From Synechococcales cyanobacterium bin59.metabat.ball.084 (GTDB taxonomy: Bacteria; Cyanobacteriota; Cyanobacteriia; Cyanobacteriales; Chamaesiphonaceae), in assembly GCA_013297675.1 (NCBI GenBank), contig JAAFHZ010000004.1, positions 1-64,000 on the forward strand: DNA of 64,000 nt, read 5' to 3'. Numbering within the stretch: position 1 is the stretch's first letter; each line of letters opens with the position of its first letter. Both the position numbers and the translations under genes were made by a program. Of the stretch, positions 55,756 through 64,000 are shown in pieces. A model generated the notes under the pieces. It searched no databases, had not been told where the DNA came from, and was given only the letters and a program-made list of their open reading frames with translations.

Positions 55756-56080
55756 GGCTTTAGAAGGGAGTAGGTTTAATTAAGATGTGAAGGTCTGTCT
55801 TAAACGGTTAGTCGCCACAGATAGGTGGTATTCACTGCTTTCTGAGGAAAGAGCTGAAGTGGAAATGTGACCTTCCAAACCGCTCCTGGTATATTTTGTA
55901 GCTGTGATGCTCAGAAATATGAGAGTGAGTACATTAACTATCGTAACATTTCTCAATGTTTGGGTCTAGAGGTTAGCCAAAAATTTTATCTTTCTGGAGA
56001 AATTAAGTAACATTACCCTACCTGACAGTGGCTACTTTAGTCTGTCTAACACAGAACATATTCTGGAGAATTCTGACTTT
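55756..56080. other. Spacer between divergent sigma factor and phosphatase genes
   Basis: About 325 bases holding two divergent promoters. The part near 55930-56000 is AT-rich. I see no clear hairpin or repeated operator. Confidence 0.25.
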
Positions 56081-56704
56081 ATGCCGACTCTTTTGTTGAT
56101 CAGACATGCTCACCGCCTAGATTTCATTCAGCCCGAGTGGTTTGAGACGGCAGCTTATCCTTACGATCCGCCTTTGTCAGCTTTGGGCTGGCAGCAGGCT
56201 TTAGAGCTTGCTCCTAAGTTGTTACATTTGCCCATTGATCGCATATTTACCTCTCCTTACTTACGAACGTTACAAACGGCTTACCCGATCGCCTCTGGCT
56301 TAAACAAAGTTCGGAGCGGGCTAGGGATAAAACTATGTATTGAAAATGGCTTGCGGGAGTGGTTGCACCCAGATTGGTCTCCCACTTTGCCCGCAACCTT
56401 ACCCCGAGCAGAAAAAATACTTCAGGTGCCGCTGATAGATTTGGAATACGTTGGAATTTTTGAGCCGCAGTATCCAGAAACTTTGGAGGCAGTAAACATC
56501 AGAAGTCAACAGGTTGCAGAGAAATTAGCCAAACTTTCTGATAGATGTATTGCAATCGTAGCACACAAACATACGTTATCGGGTATCTTAACAGCACTGC
56601 TGCCAGCAAATTCTGTCATTCCAGAGTTTTTGCCAGCAATGGCGTTGGTTTTGACTTCTGGCGATCGATCTATGGGCAGTTGGCAAATTACAGAAATCTT
56701 ATAA
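56081..56704 (+). CDS. Histidine phosphatase family protein
   Basis: 207 aa. The catalytic motif is RHA (residues 8-10, LLIRHAHRLDF) instead of the usual RHG, with H9 as phospho-acceptor; the second His is in AIVAHKHTLSGIL, and the conserved Arg in TSPYLRTLQTA. Family members include phosphoglycerate mutases and SixA-like phosphatases. Substrate unknown. glmU follows after 85 bases. Confidence 0.88.
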   Translation: MPTLLLIRHAHRLDFIQPEWFETAAYPYDPPLSALGWQQALELAPKLLHLPIDRIFTSPYLRTLQTAYPIASGLNKVRSGLGIKLCIENGLREWLHPDWSPTLPATLPRAEKILQVPLIDLEYVGIFEPQYPETLEAVNIRSQQVAEKLAKLSDRCIAIVAHKHTLSGILTALLPANSVIPEFLPAMALVLTSGDRSMGSWQITEIL

Positions 56705-56789
56705 GTGTTTTTACTATCTTCCCTGTTCAAGACTTTGGTACTCTAAACCTTGGTGCAGGTCACTTCAATAAATTCTCATTCAGCTTGAT

Positions 56790-58142
56790 ATGGTAGCAAT
56801 CGCAATTTTGGCAGCAGGTAAAGGAACCAGAATGAAGTCAGCCCTTCCAAAGGTGCTGCATTCATTGGGCGGTCGGACATTAGTCGAGCAAGTACTGCGC
56901 GGCTGTGTGGAGCTTCAGCCCGAAAGACAGTTAGCGATTATTGGTTATCAAGGCGATCGAGTGCGCAATGCTCTAGAGCATTGGCCAAACATCGAGTTTG
57001 TAGAACAGACACAGCAGCTTGGTACAGGTCATGCCGTACAGCAGCTCTTGCCCCATTTGGCCGATTTTAGCGGGGATTTGTTGGTGCTTAATGGCGATGT
57101 GCCGCTGTTGCGACCTAGCACCTTACAAAAATTGTTACATACTCATCAGCAAAACAAAAATGCGGCGACGATCCTTACCGCTAGGATTCCAGACCCCTTA
57201 GGTTATGGTCGGGTATTTTGCGATGATAAAATGCTGTTGAAAGAAATTATTGAACATCGGGACTGTACCGACGCTCAACGCCAGAATAATCGGGTGAATG
57301 CCGGAATTTATTGTTTTAGCTGGCCAAAGCTGCAAGAGGTTTTGCCGAAGCTTCAGAGCAATAATGACCAGCAAGAATATTACATCACCGATGCGGTGAA
57401 CTTCTTATCGCCAGTAATGGTGGTGGATGCAGAAGATTATCAAGAGATTTTGGGGATCAACGATCGGTTGCAGCTTGCCGAAGCCTACGATATTTTGCAA
57501 ACACGCATTAAAAATCAGTGGATGACAGCAGGAGTCACTTTGATCGATCCGGCTAGCATCACGATCGATGACTCGGTAGAAATTGGCAGCAATGCAATTA
57601 TTGAACCCCAAACTCATTTGCGTGGCAATACTACAATCGGCTCGGGAGCGAGAATTGGGCCAGGCAGCTTGATCGAGAATAGCTCGATCGGGGAGAACTC
57701 CACGGTGCTGTATTCGGTGGTTTCGGATACTCAGGTGGGTACCGATGTAAAAGTGGGGCCTTATGCTCACCTGCGTCAGCAGGCAGTAGTCGGCGATAAC
57801 TGTCGGGTGGGTAACTTTGTGGAACTGAAGAAAACTACTTTGGGCAAAGATACCAATGTGGCTCATCTATCTTATTTAGGTGATGCGACCACTGGTGAAC
57901 AGGTGAATATTGGTGCTGGAACGATCACAGCCAATTATGATGGGGCGCGTAAGCATCAGACTGTGATTGGGAATAAGACTAAGACTGGCTCTAATACGGT
58001 ATTAGTTGCACCTTTGACTTTGGGTGACAATGTGACGGTGGCGGCAGGTTCTACTCTGACTGAAGATGTAGAAAGTGATGCTCTGGCGATCGCCCGCGCC
58101 CGCCAGGTGGTGAAGCCCGGTTGGAAACTTGGCGCTAGCTAG
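56790..58142 (+). CDS. glmU: Bifunctional N-acetylglucosamine-1-P uridyltransferase / glucosamine-1-P acetyltransferase
   Basis: 450 aa. The N-terminal pyrophosphorylase has [20 protein letters not shown] and [10 protein letters not shown]; the C-terminal left-handed beta-helix (about 250-450) has the acetyltransferase residues in [13 protein letters not shown] and the [19 protein letters not shown] segment. It makes UDP-GlcNAc for peptidoglycan and outer-membrane glycans. Complete. Confidence 0.97.
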   Translation: MVAIAILAAGKGTRMKSALPKVLHSLGGRTLVEQVLRGCVELQPERQLAIIGYQGDRVRNALEHWPNIEFVEQTQQLGTGHAVQQLLPHLADFSGDLLVLNGDVPLLRPSTLQKLLHTHQQNKNAATILTARIPDPLGYGRVFCDDKMLLKEIIEHRDCTDAQRQNNRVNAGIYCFSWPKLQEVLPKLQSNNDQQEYYITDAVNFLSPVMVVDAEDYQEILGINDRLQLAEAYDILQTRIKNQWMTAGVTLIDPASITIDDSVEIGSNAIIEPQTHLRGNTTIGSGARIGPGSLIENSSIGENSTVLYSVVSDTQVGTDVKVGPYAHLRQQAVVGDNCRVGNFVELKKTTLGKDTNVAHLSYLGDATTGEQVNIGAGTITANYDGARKHQTVIGNKTKTGSNTVLVAPLTLGDNVTVAAGSTLTEDVESDALAIARARQVVKPGWKLGAS

Positions 58143-58177
58143 GGATCAACTTCCAAGCTAAGATGTTGATGAATATT

Positions 58178-58213
58178 GGAGGTGATATAAATATTGCCTC
58201 CTTTGATTTTTTG
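58178..58213 (+). terminator. Terminator after glmU
   Basis: GGAGGTGATA and TATTGCCTCC form a 10-bp stem (two G-T pairs) with a TAAA loop, followed by TTTGATTTTTTG. Confidence 0.8.
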
Positions 58214-58278
58214 TTTGGGCTGCGATTCAGACTATATTTCTAACTTTTTTCAAAACTTCCTTTTATCAAGATTTCTTT

Positions 58279-58641
58279 ATGGCTCGCTATACCTGTCGAT
58301 TTTCTATTCCTGCCGATCACGGTAAAATCAGAAAGCCTCTCTGTGACTTGATGAAGGCGTGCAACATGGAAATTATTTACGAAATTGAAGATTACATCAT
58401 GGGGCGGGAGAATCCTGGTGGAGTGCCTTTTGCTAAGTTGGTGACAACTGAGATTTTGATTGATATTACGATCGCCACAGTGAATTCGGTAGGCATTAAG
58501 TTAGTGGTGAAGAATGAAGAGCTGCCTTTGAAGGTGAATAATCATTGTCAGCAAGTATTTCAGGAAGTGCAAGATGAAGTGGTGAAACGTCATCCTGACT
58601 GGGTGTTGATGCCTGATGAAGAGGAAAATACTGGTGCTTAG
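58279..58641 (+). CDS. Conserved cyanobacterial hypothetical protein, 120 aa
   Basis: A small soluble protein beginning MARYTCRFSIPADHGKIRKP, with a central DITIATVNSVGIKLVV strand pair and an amphipathic C-terminal helix (CQQVFQEVQDEVVKRHPDW). I recognise it only as the sort of short protein conserved in cyanobacteria. No motif suggests an activity. It is convergent with pyk. Confidence 0.75.
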   Translation: MARYTCRFSIPADHGKIRKPLCDLMKACNMEIIYEIEDYIMGRENPGGVPFAKLVTTEILIDITIATVNSVGIKLVVKNEELPLKVNNHCQQVFQEVQDEVVKRHPDWVLMPDEEENTGA

Positions 58642-58727
58642 TTTTCTCTTGGTCTGTGGGGCTTATTGCTTCACTGGAAGTACATTCTATGGTTATTTTT
58701 TATCAAAACAATACCAATCCATTTTCA

Positions 58728-60479
58728 CTAAATGTCAATTTTACCGGAATAGACTAGGCCACGCTGAATATCTAGAGTAATTACTGCCTCGTCTCGGATA
58801 CTAGTAGTGGCATCTTTGACACCTACAATTACCGGCTTGCCCAGACGTAGACCTAAAGCCGCTGCATGACAAGTAAGACTATCTTCTTCCACAATAATGC
58901 CACCCGCCTTGCGAATTGCATCTAAATGACTAGCATCAGTGGATTTGGCTACCAAGATATCACCAGTCCGAAAAGCACTAAGATCTTTCATAGAATGAGC
59001 CATGCGGGCTACACCGGTGACAGATTCTTGACCGATGCCCTTACCCTTGCCTAAAACAGCAGTAACGATTTCGACCTTAATTAAATCAGTAGAACCAGCC
59101 ACCCCTTGAGTACCAGAACTAAAAACCACCAAATCGCCTTCTTTTAAAAGGTTCTTCGATCGAGCCATCTTCACTGCCGATTGAAAAGTTTCACCAGTAG
59201 TCGGCAGATCTAATACCAGTAAAGGCTTAACACCCCAAACCATCTGTAATCGCCGTGCCACATCCGTGTGTGGAGTGACCGCTAAAATGGGTTGATGAGG
59301 CCGGAACTTAGAAATACTCCGCGCCGTAGAACCAGTTTTAGTCAAAGTCATAATTGCTGCCGCTTCGAGCTGGGCCGCAATACTCGCTGCCGCCGAGCTA
59401 ATGGCATTGGGCACCGATTTTTTATTGTCTTGGGGCGGACGGCCGAGACGTTCGCGCTCTGTGCGCACTGCAATCTTAGCCATCATTTTCACCGCTTCTA
59501 CCGGAAACTCTCCTACAGCCGTTTCATTGGAAAGCATCACCGCATCGGTGCCGTCAATGATGGCATTGGCCACATCAGAGATTTCTGCTCTGGTCGCCCG
59601 AGGGTTATTCACCATGCTGTCCAGCATCTGAGTAGCCGTGATAATCGGAATCCCCAGACGGTTCGCCGTAGTAATTAGGCGTTTTTGCAAAATCGGCACA
59701 TCTTCTGCCGGTAATTCCACACCCAAATCACCCCGCGCCACCATTACTCCATCGCACAGAGAAAGCACGGCTTCCATTTGTTCGATCGCCTCATGCTTCT
59801 CAATCTTGGCAATCACCGGCACTTCTTTGCCAGCGTTGCTAATCAATTCCTTAATTTCCAACACATCTTCGGGGTTGCGCACAAAGCTCAGCGCCACCCA
59901 ATCTACGCCCTGATCCAAACCAAACATCAAATCTCGCCGATCTTTATCGGTCATGGCTTTGATGGATAGATAAACCCCGGGGAAATTTACGCCTTTATTG
60001 TTAGAGAGTTTGCCCCCCACTACGACTGTGCAGTGTAAGGACTCCGTAGCTTGATCAACCTTGTCTACAATCATTTCGACCTTGCCATCATCCAGCAAAA
60101 TCGTTGCCCCAGCAGGCACTTCGGCAGCTAATTTGTCATAGGTGACAGAGCTTTCAGTTTGAGTACCAGGAATATCACGGCTGGTCAACAGATAAGGATC
60201 ACCATTCTTCAGGACGATCGGGCCATCGGCAAACTTGCCCAGGCGAATTTTTGGTCCTTGTAAATCTTGCAGAATGCCTACCGGGCGCTCTAGCTCATGA
60301 GAAACCTGGCGGATTGTCCGAATACTGGCCAAATGATCATCATGGGTGCCATGGGAGAAATTGAGGCGTAAAGTGGTAGCACCGGCTAAAATCAGCTCCT
60401 TCAGTACCTCAGGACTGCTGGTGGCTGGTCCAATGGTTGCCACAATTTTGGTACGGCGTTGAAAGTCTGAAGATGGCAT
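58728..60479 (-). CDS. pyk: Pyruvate kinase with C-terminal PEP-utiliser-type domain
   Basis: 583 aa from the ATG at 60479 (MPSSDFQRRTKIVATIG); upstream in-frame starts would add a non-conserved 24-residue leader. The barrel has TKIVATIGPATSS and the catalytic VIAKIEKHEAIEQMEAVL; the ADP-binding ITATQMLDSMVNNPRATRAE is present. The extra C-terminal 100 residues carry the phosphohistidine-domain signature VEEDSLTCHAAALGLRLGKP, as in Geobacillus and many cyanobacterial pyruvate kinases. Confidence 0.96.
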   Translation of the reverse strand: MPSSDFQRRTKIVATIGPATSSPEVLKELILAGATTLRLNFSHGTHDDHLASIRTIRQVSHELERPVGILQDLQGPKIRLGKFADGPIVLKNGDPYLLTSRDIPGTQTESSVTYDKLAAEVPAGATILLDDGKVEMIVDKVDQATESLHCTVVVGGKLSNNKGVNFPGVYLSIKAMTDKDRRDLMFGLDQGVDWVALSFVRNPEDVLEIKELISNAGKEVPVIAKIEKHEAIEQMEAVLSLCDGVMVARGDLGVELPAEDVPILQKRLITTANRLGIPIITATQMLDSMVNNPRATRAEISDVANAIIDGTDAVMLSNETAVGEFPVEAVKMMAKIAVRTERERLGRPPQDNKKSVPNAISSAAASIAAQLEAAAIMTLTKTGSTARSISKFRPHQPILAVTPHTDVARRLQMVWGVKPLLVLDLPTTGETFQSAVKMARSKNLLKEGDLVVFSSGTQGVAGSTDLIKVEIVTAVLGKGKGIGQESVTGVARMAHSMKDLSAFRTGDILVAKSTDASHLDAIRKAGGIIVEEDSLTCHAAALGLRLGKPVIVGVKDATTSIRDEAVITLDIQRGLVYSGKIDI

Positions 60480-60646
60480 AAAGAAAGGGGGCGAGGAAAA
60501 CTTTTGCTCTGGCAGCTTGGATATTAGCATAGAATGCAGCCCCCTCCTCAAAGATGTGCTAGGATGTTCGATCTGGCAAGCCCATCAAGGGTTTGATACT
60601 GTATAAATAGATTCAAAATACAATTCCGTTTTAGGGAGAATGACCG

Positions 60647-61954
60647 GTGGTTAGAGTTCTGCGGCTGGCAAACTTAACGGCAACTGAATTGAGCAAGCTC
60701 AAACGCCGATCGGAGGCTGATATTGGTGATGCTCTATCGGTGGCGCAAGAGGTCATTGGCCATATTCAACAGCGTGGTGATGAGGCGTTACTAGAGTATG
60801 TGCGTAAATTTGACTGTCCGACGGCTACCTTGGAGACTCTGAAGGTTACAGAGGCCGAATTTGCTGAGGCGCATAAGTCGATCGATCCCGCCATTCAAGC
60901 TGCGATTCACCAAGCCCACCAAAATATTCGCGCTGTTCACGAGCGCCAAATGCCCGAGCAAGTCACCATGGCCGAAGTAGAGCCAGGAGTGTTTGCTGGT
61001 GAAAAAGTTACCGCGATCGAAAGCGCTGGCCTATATGTACCCAGAGGTAAAGGTGCCTTCCCTTCTGTCATGCTGATGCTAGCCGTGCCCGCTACGGTTG
61101 CTGGGGTCAAACGTATTTTGGTCTGTACACCTCCAGACAAAGCAGGCCACGTAGAACCAGCCTCGCTGGTAGCTGCCCAGCTAGCAGGAGTCAAAGATAT
61201 CTACAAATTAGGCGGCATCCAAGCGATTACGGCCATGGCCTTGGGTACTCCCACAGTGCCGAAAGTCAGCAAAATCACTGGTCCTTGTAATACCTATGGT
61301 TCAGCGGCAAAACGCCTGCTGTTTGGCAAAGTAGATGTGGGTTTGCCCGCAGGCCCCAGTGAATCGGTAATTTTGGCTGACCAGCATACCAACCCCCATA
61401 TTGCCGCAATGGATTTGCTGATCGAAGCAGAACACGGCCCTGATTCGGCGGCGGTGCTGGTAACTCATAGTGCTGAGCTAGCCGAGAAAGTAGTGGCATT
61501 AATTCCTGAATACCTGAAAGATTTGCCTCAATGGCGACGAGACTTTTGTGAAACTGGTTTGGCTAACTATGGCGGCATCGTGTTGACCGATAGTTTGGAG
61601 CAGTCGATCGAGTTTGTTAATGAATATGCCCCAGAACACTTAGAGGTATTAGTTAAAGATCCTTGGAGTGTGCTAGGTGCCCTCGAACATGTGGGTGAAA
61701 TTCTGTTGGGTGAGAATACTCCAATTACTTTGGGTAACTATTGTTTGGGTGTAAATGCGATTTTACCTACCGGTGGTTTTGCCAAGTCGTTCTCGGCGGT
61801 ATCTGTGCATGACTTCTTGAAGCGGACGGGAATTGGTTATGTTACTCGCAGCGGGTTCGATCGGCTGAAACATACGGCTCAAACTTTGGCGGAGTACGAG
61901 GGCTTCCCCGCTCATGCGCAGGCGGTCAAAAAGCGTGAGGCTTTCTTGGATTAG
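60647..61954 (+). CDS. hisD: Histidinol dehydrogenase
   Basis: 435 aa, catalysing the last two steps of histidine synthesis. The GTG at 60647 fits the length; a nearby ATG (60640) is out of frame. Family motifs: YVPRGKGAFPSVMLMLAVPA, KITGPCNTYGSAAKRLLFGK, GLPAGPSESVILAD and the zinc-binding NEYAPEHLEVLV and GNYCLGVNAILPTGG. Complete. Confidence 0.97.
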   Translation: MVRVLRLANLTATELSKLKRRSEADIGDALSVAQEVIGHIQQRGDEALLEYVRKFDCPTATLETLKVTEAEFAEAHKSIDPAIQAAIHQAHQNIRAVHERQMPEQVTMAEVEPGVFAGEKVTAIESAGLYVPRGKGAFPSVMLMLAVPATVAGVKRILVCTPPDKAGHVEPASLVAAQLAGVKDIYKLGGIQAITAMALGTPTVPKVSKITGPCNTYGSAAKRLLFGKVDVGLPAGPSESVILADQHTNPHIAAMDLLIEAEHGPDSAAVLVTHSAELAEKVVALIPEYLKDLPQWRRDFCETGLANYGGIVLTDSLEQSIEFVNEYAPEHLEVLVKDPWSVLGALEHVGEILLGENTPITLGNYCLGVNAILPTGGFAKSFSAVSVHDFLKRTGIGYVTRSGFDRLKHTAQTLAEYEGFPAHAQAVKKREAFLD

Positions 61955-61970
61955 GTTAAAATCTACTGAG

Positions 61971-61999
61971 AGCATCCATAATTCTATTGGATGCTTGGT
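61971..61999 (+). terminator. Hairpin after hisD
   Basis: AGCATCCA and TGGATGCT form an 8-bp stem with a 9-base loop, followed by TGGTTT. It lies between the core hisD gene and the AT-rich operon that starts at 62036. Confidence 0.5.
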
Positions 62000-62035
62000 T
62001 TCCCAACATAAATCAACAATTGCTGTAGGGGTAAA

Positions 62036-63328
62036 ATGAAGAATCGGCTAGATTTTTTCAGGCAACAAATGTCAGCCTTTGAAGGATCTGCAAATCCTTT
62101 TAAGGCAATTGAGAATGGTTACTATGTCCCTGTACCTGGTAAATCTGTTTCAGATTTAATAGCTGATAGAATTGCACTACGACCAGCTTCAACTCATTTA
62201 CTTTTGGGTGGAATTGGCTCTGGGAAAACCACTCAGCTTTTAAAAATACTTGATCGAATTGATAGCTTCCCAGAAAAAACTTATGTCAGATATATTGACG
62301 TTAGTTTATCCACAGATATCGCCAAAATTACACCGGGAGTGTTAGTTGCTATTGTAGGAGTCACCCTTGCCAATTTGGTTGCAGACAATGAGGGAAATAA
62401 TGTCAAAAATGATGTCGAAACTGTTCGAAAACTTGCTTATGGATATTCAGAAATAAAAGAATCAAATCAAATAAAAGATTCAAATCAAATTGTGGATTCA
62501 ATATTGAAAAGGCAACGGTATGATTATGAATCAATTGCCTCTTCTATTGGCGTTAGTGCATTAGATGTTGCATTAGGACGTTCACAAATAAAAAAAGTTG
62601 AGCATCATTATCCGGGAATTCTTTCTCCAGTATCAACTCAAAAAAGTAATGAGCTTACAAAGGCAGTTCAAAATCTTTGTTCTGAAACAAAGAAGAAACA
62701 TGAGCGTATTGTATTTCTTCTTGATGGTTTAGATAGATTAGATAACAGTAAAGCCTTCTCAGATATGATATTGAATGATATGAGAGAGATATCTGATATT
62801 GGTATTAGCTGTGTCGTAGTTGGGTCTGTTAAGATATTGCATGAAGAGTATAGAGACGTATTAGCGCGAGCTGTGGGTTATCTTGAATATCAATCTTGCT
62901 GGGATGTTGTTAATGATAAGGATGCGCACACTTTTTTCGAGTTGGTTTTAAGTAATCGTGCTGCACAAGGCTTTATAACTTCAGATGCAAGGGAAAGTAT
63001 TATAAGGTACTCCGGGGGCATTTTACGAGATTTGATAAACATTACACAATCATCGATTGAGGAGTCATATTTATTAGGTGATGATAATATTACGTTGATT
63101 CATGTAGATAAAGCTGTTCAAACTTTTGGTAGAGCAAAATTATTAGGATTAACAAAATCAGATATTGATATTCTGCAAGAATTCGCTAACGGAAGATCGT
63201 TACCGCCATCAAGTGATGATGAAATCAAGCTGCTGATTACTAGAAGGATAATTGAATATATGTATCCAGAGAGAAGATGTACTATTCACCCAGCTCTACT
63301 ACCAATATTATCTCTTGCGAGCGCTTAA
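62036..63328 (+). CDS. P-loop ATPase of unknown role
   Basis: 430 aa. Walker A is GGIGSGKTTQ at residues 58-67 and Walker B is RIVFLLDGLDRLD at about 222-234; a sensor-like SCVVVGSVKILHEEYRD follows, and a winged-helix-like tail ends the protein. The arrangement is that of STAND or AAA-type switch ATPases seen in defence and signalling proteins, but no effector or sensor repeats are attached. The gene is AT-rich, its stop is 3 bases from the next gene, and it starts an operon of at least three genes. Function unknown. Confidence 0.75.
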   Translation: MKNRLDFFRQQMSAFEGSANPFKAIENGYYVPVPGKSVSDLIADRIALRPASTHLLLGGIGSGKTTQLLKILDRIDSFPEKTYVRYIDVSLSTDIAKITPGVLVAIVGVTLANLVADNEGNNVKNDVETVRKLAYGYSEIKESNQIKDSNQIVDSILKRQRYDYESIASSIGVSALDVALGRSQIKKVEHHYPGILSPVSTQKSNELTKAVQNLCSETKKKHERIVFLLDGLDRLDNSKAFSDMILNDMREISDIGISCVVVGSVKILHEEYRDVLARAVGYLEYQSCWDVVNDKDAHTFFELVLSNRAAQGFITSDARESIIRYSGGILRDLINITQSSIEESYLLGDDNITLIHVDKAVQTFGRAKLLGLTKSDIDILQEFANGRSLPPSSDDEIKLLITRRIIEYMYPERRCTIHPALLPILSLASA

Positions 63329-63331
63329 CTT

Positions 63332-63937
63332 ATGGAATCTGAAGTCACAGTACAGGAAATACTATCAAATATTCGAGTACAGCCAAATAGAAATATTTGG
63401 TCTGTGTTAGTTGTTAATAATAATAATGATATTACCGAGGTTCTAGAGGAGTTAGCAGATGGAATAGAAATATTTGTCGAAAGCAGTGTAGAGATTATCA
63501 ATGTAGAAGAGAAGGCAAATAGTTTTAATGTAAAAAGTATAGATAACATATTTAATCCCGATATCAACTATTTTCTTCTTTGGGGTTTCGATAAATGGGA
63601 TGATGACCAGTGGCGACAGTTAGATTATTTAAGAAGCAGTCTAGATTATGAAAACCGTCGTGGACTGCTAATTGTATCTCAGGAATCAGTATCGAAAATG
63701 ATTACTAATGCTCCTAATTTCTCCAGTTGGGTAGATGGCAAAATATTTCATCTCGTTCTTGGTGCTGAAATACTTACTCCTGAAGAGTGTGAATCAAGAT
63801 TAGTAGCATTGCGTGAATGGACTGGATTATCTGATAACGAAGTTATAAAAAAAGCAGAGACTCATCAACTTCCATATGATCCAGAGTATGGTGAATGGCT
63901 AATTTTGTTAGGGAGAGGTGACTTGATTGCAAGATAG
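63332..63937 (+). CDS. Hypothetical protein, degenerate NTPase-like
   Basis: 201 aa. The N-terminal part WSVLVVNNNNDITEVLEELA occupies the place of a P-loop strand but has no GKT. INYFLLWGFDKWDDDQWRQL then resembles a Walker B strand, and GLLIVSQESVSKM a sensor strand. So it may be an inactive partner of the upstream ATPase; this is inference only. The C-terminus is helical with WTGLSDNEVIKKAETHQLPY. It overlaps the next gene by 11 bases. Confidence 0.65.
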   Translation: MESEVTVQEILSNIRVQPNRNIWSVLVVNNNNDITEVLEELADGIEIFVESSVEIINVEEKANSFNVKSIDNIFNPDINYFLLWGFDKWDDDQWRQLDYLRSSLDYENRRGLLIVSQESVSKMITNAPNFSSWVDGKIFHLVLGAEILTPEECESRLVALREWTGLSDNEVIKKAETHQLPYDPEYGEWLILLGRGDLIAR

Positions 63938-64000
63938 AGAAAGCTGGCTAAACATGTGTCTGGAGATCGAAAATCGAACATTCCAGCCATCTTTACTGAA
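63927..64000 (+). CDS. Third gene of the operon, cut by the window edge
   Basis: A frame opens with TTG at 63927, 9 bases after a GGGAGAGG ribosome-binding stretch, and runs to the window end: MQDRESWLNMCLEIENRTFQ then PSLL. An ATG at 63954 is the alternative start. It overlaps the previous gene. Too short to assign. Confidence 0.5.
   Translation, partial: MQDRESWLNMCLEIENRTFQPSLL

Noticed and set aside
1-64000. CRISPR array
   Set aside because: No regularly spaced direct repeats found on reading through; the only multi-copy sequence of note is the coding DUF4351-like tail.

Overview
The window reads as chromosomal DNA of a cyanobacterium. Diagnostic genes are pcyA (phycobilin synthesis), petF, ycf35 with its DUF2997 and ferredoxin neighbours, a LabA-type NYN protein, a DHNA-CoA thioesterase of the phylloquinone pathway, a group 2 sigma factor, cyanobacterial rpsL-rpsG-fusA-tufA-rpsJ and rpmJ-to-rpmE ribosomal clusters, and ftsQ-ftsZ. 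The palindrome CGATCG is very frequent, as in genomes carrying HIP1-like octamers. A Pseudanabaena- or Leptolyngbya-like filament is a guess; I cannot name the species.

Layout. 0-4 kb: two conserved unknowns, a hybrid histidine kinase, and a thioesterase. 4-8.5 kb: an AT-rich accessory block with a membrane GTPase / NTF2-like membrane protein pair, then a PstI/BsuBI-type methyltransferase and endonuclease. 8.6-14.5 kb: core genes metG, labA-like, lptC-like, ftsQ, ftsZ, followed by tRNA-Asn. 15-18.1 kb: a 1028-aa CyRepA1-type plasmid replication protein, unexpected beside ftsZ. 18.1-23.6 kb: a worn toxin-antitoxin zone (HTH/DUF6932, ParDE, a frameshifted small gene, DUF433/DUF5615) with a truncated protease, several gene scraps and three copies of a DUF4351-like C-terminal tail. 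23.7-28.7 kb: rpmE, rpsI, rplM, truA, rplQ, rpoA, rpsK, rpsM, rpmJ and tRNA-Val on the minus strand. 28.8-30.9 kb: an acyltransferase and a HetZ-related-type regulator.

31.0-41.1 kb is the most interesting region: nine co-directional, closely packed, AT-rich genes (KASIII, acyl carrier protein, KASIII, Rieske oxygenase, SDR, NeuD-type acyltransferase, DegT aminotransferase, and a 1252-aa glycosyltransferase/methyltransferase). The set resembles the flagellin glycosylation islands of Pseudomonas, where a 4-amino-4,6-dideoxyhexose is N-acylated with a purpose-made acyl group and attached to protein. Cyanobacteria have no flagella, so the target here must be something else.

41.1-61.9 kb is mostly core: TrhO, the ferredoxin/ycf35/DUF2997 operon, the str operon, an FHA-oxidoreductase protein, pcyA, petF, a GT4 glycosyltransferase, a 2OG-Fe(II) oxygenase, a sigma factor, a phosphohistidine phosphatase, glmU, pyk and hisD. 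62.0-64.0 kb opens another AT-rich operon of at least three genes (P-loop ATPase, a degenerate NTPase-like protein, and a third gene cut by the window edge) that I could not assign.

The R-M genes leave a visible trace: reading by eye I found no CTGCAG in the 64 kb, although CTGCAA, CTGCAC, CTGCAT, ATGCAG, TTGCAG and GTGCAG are all common.
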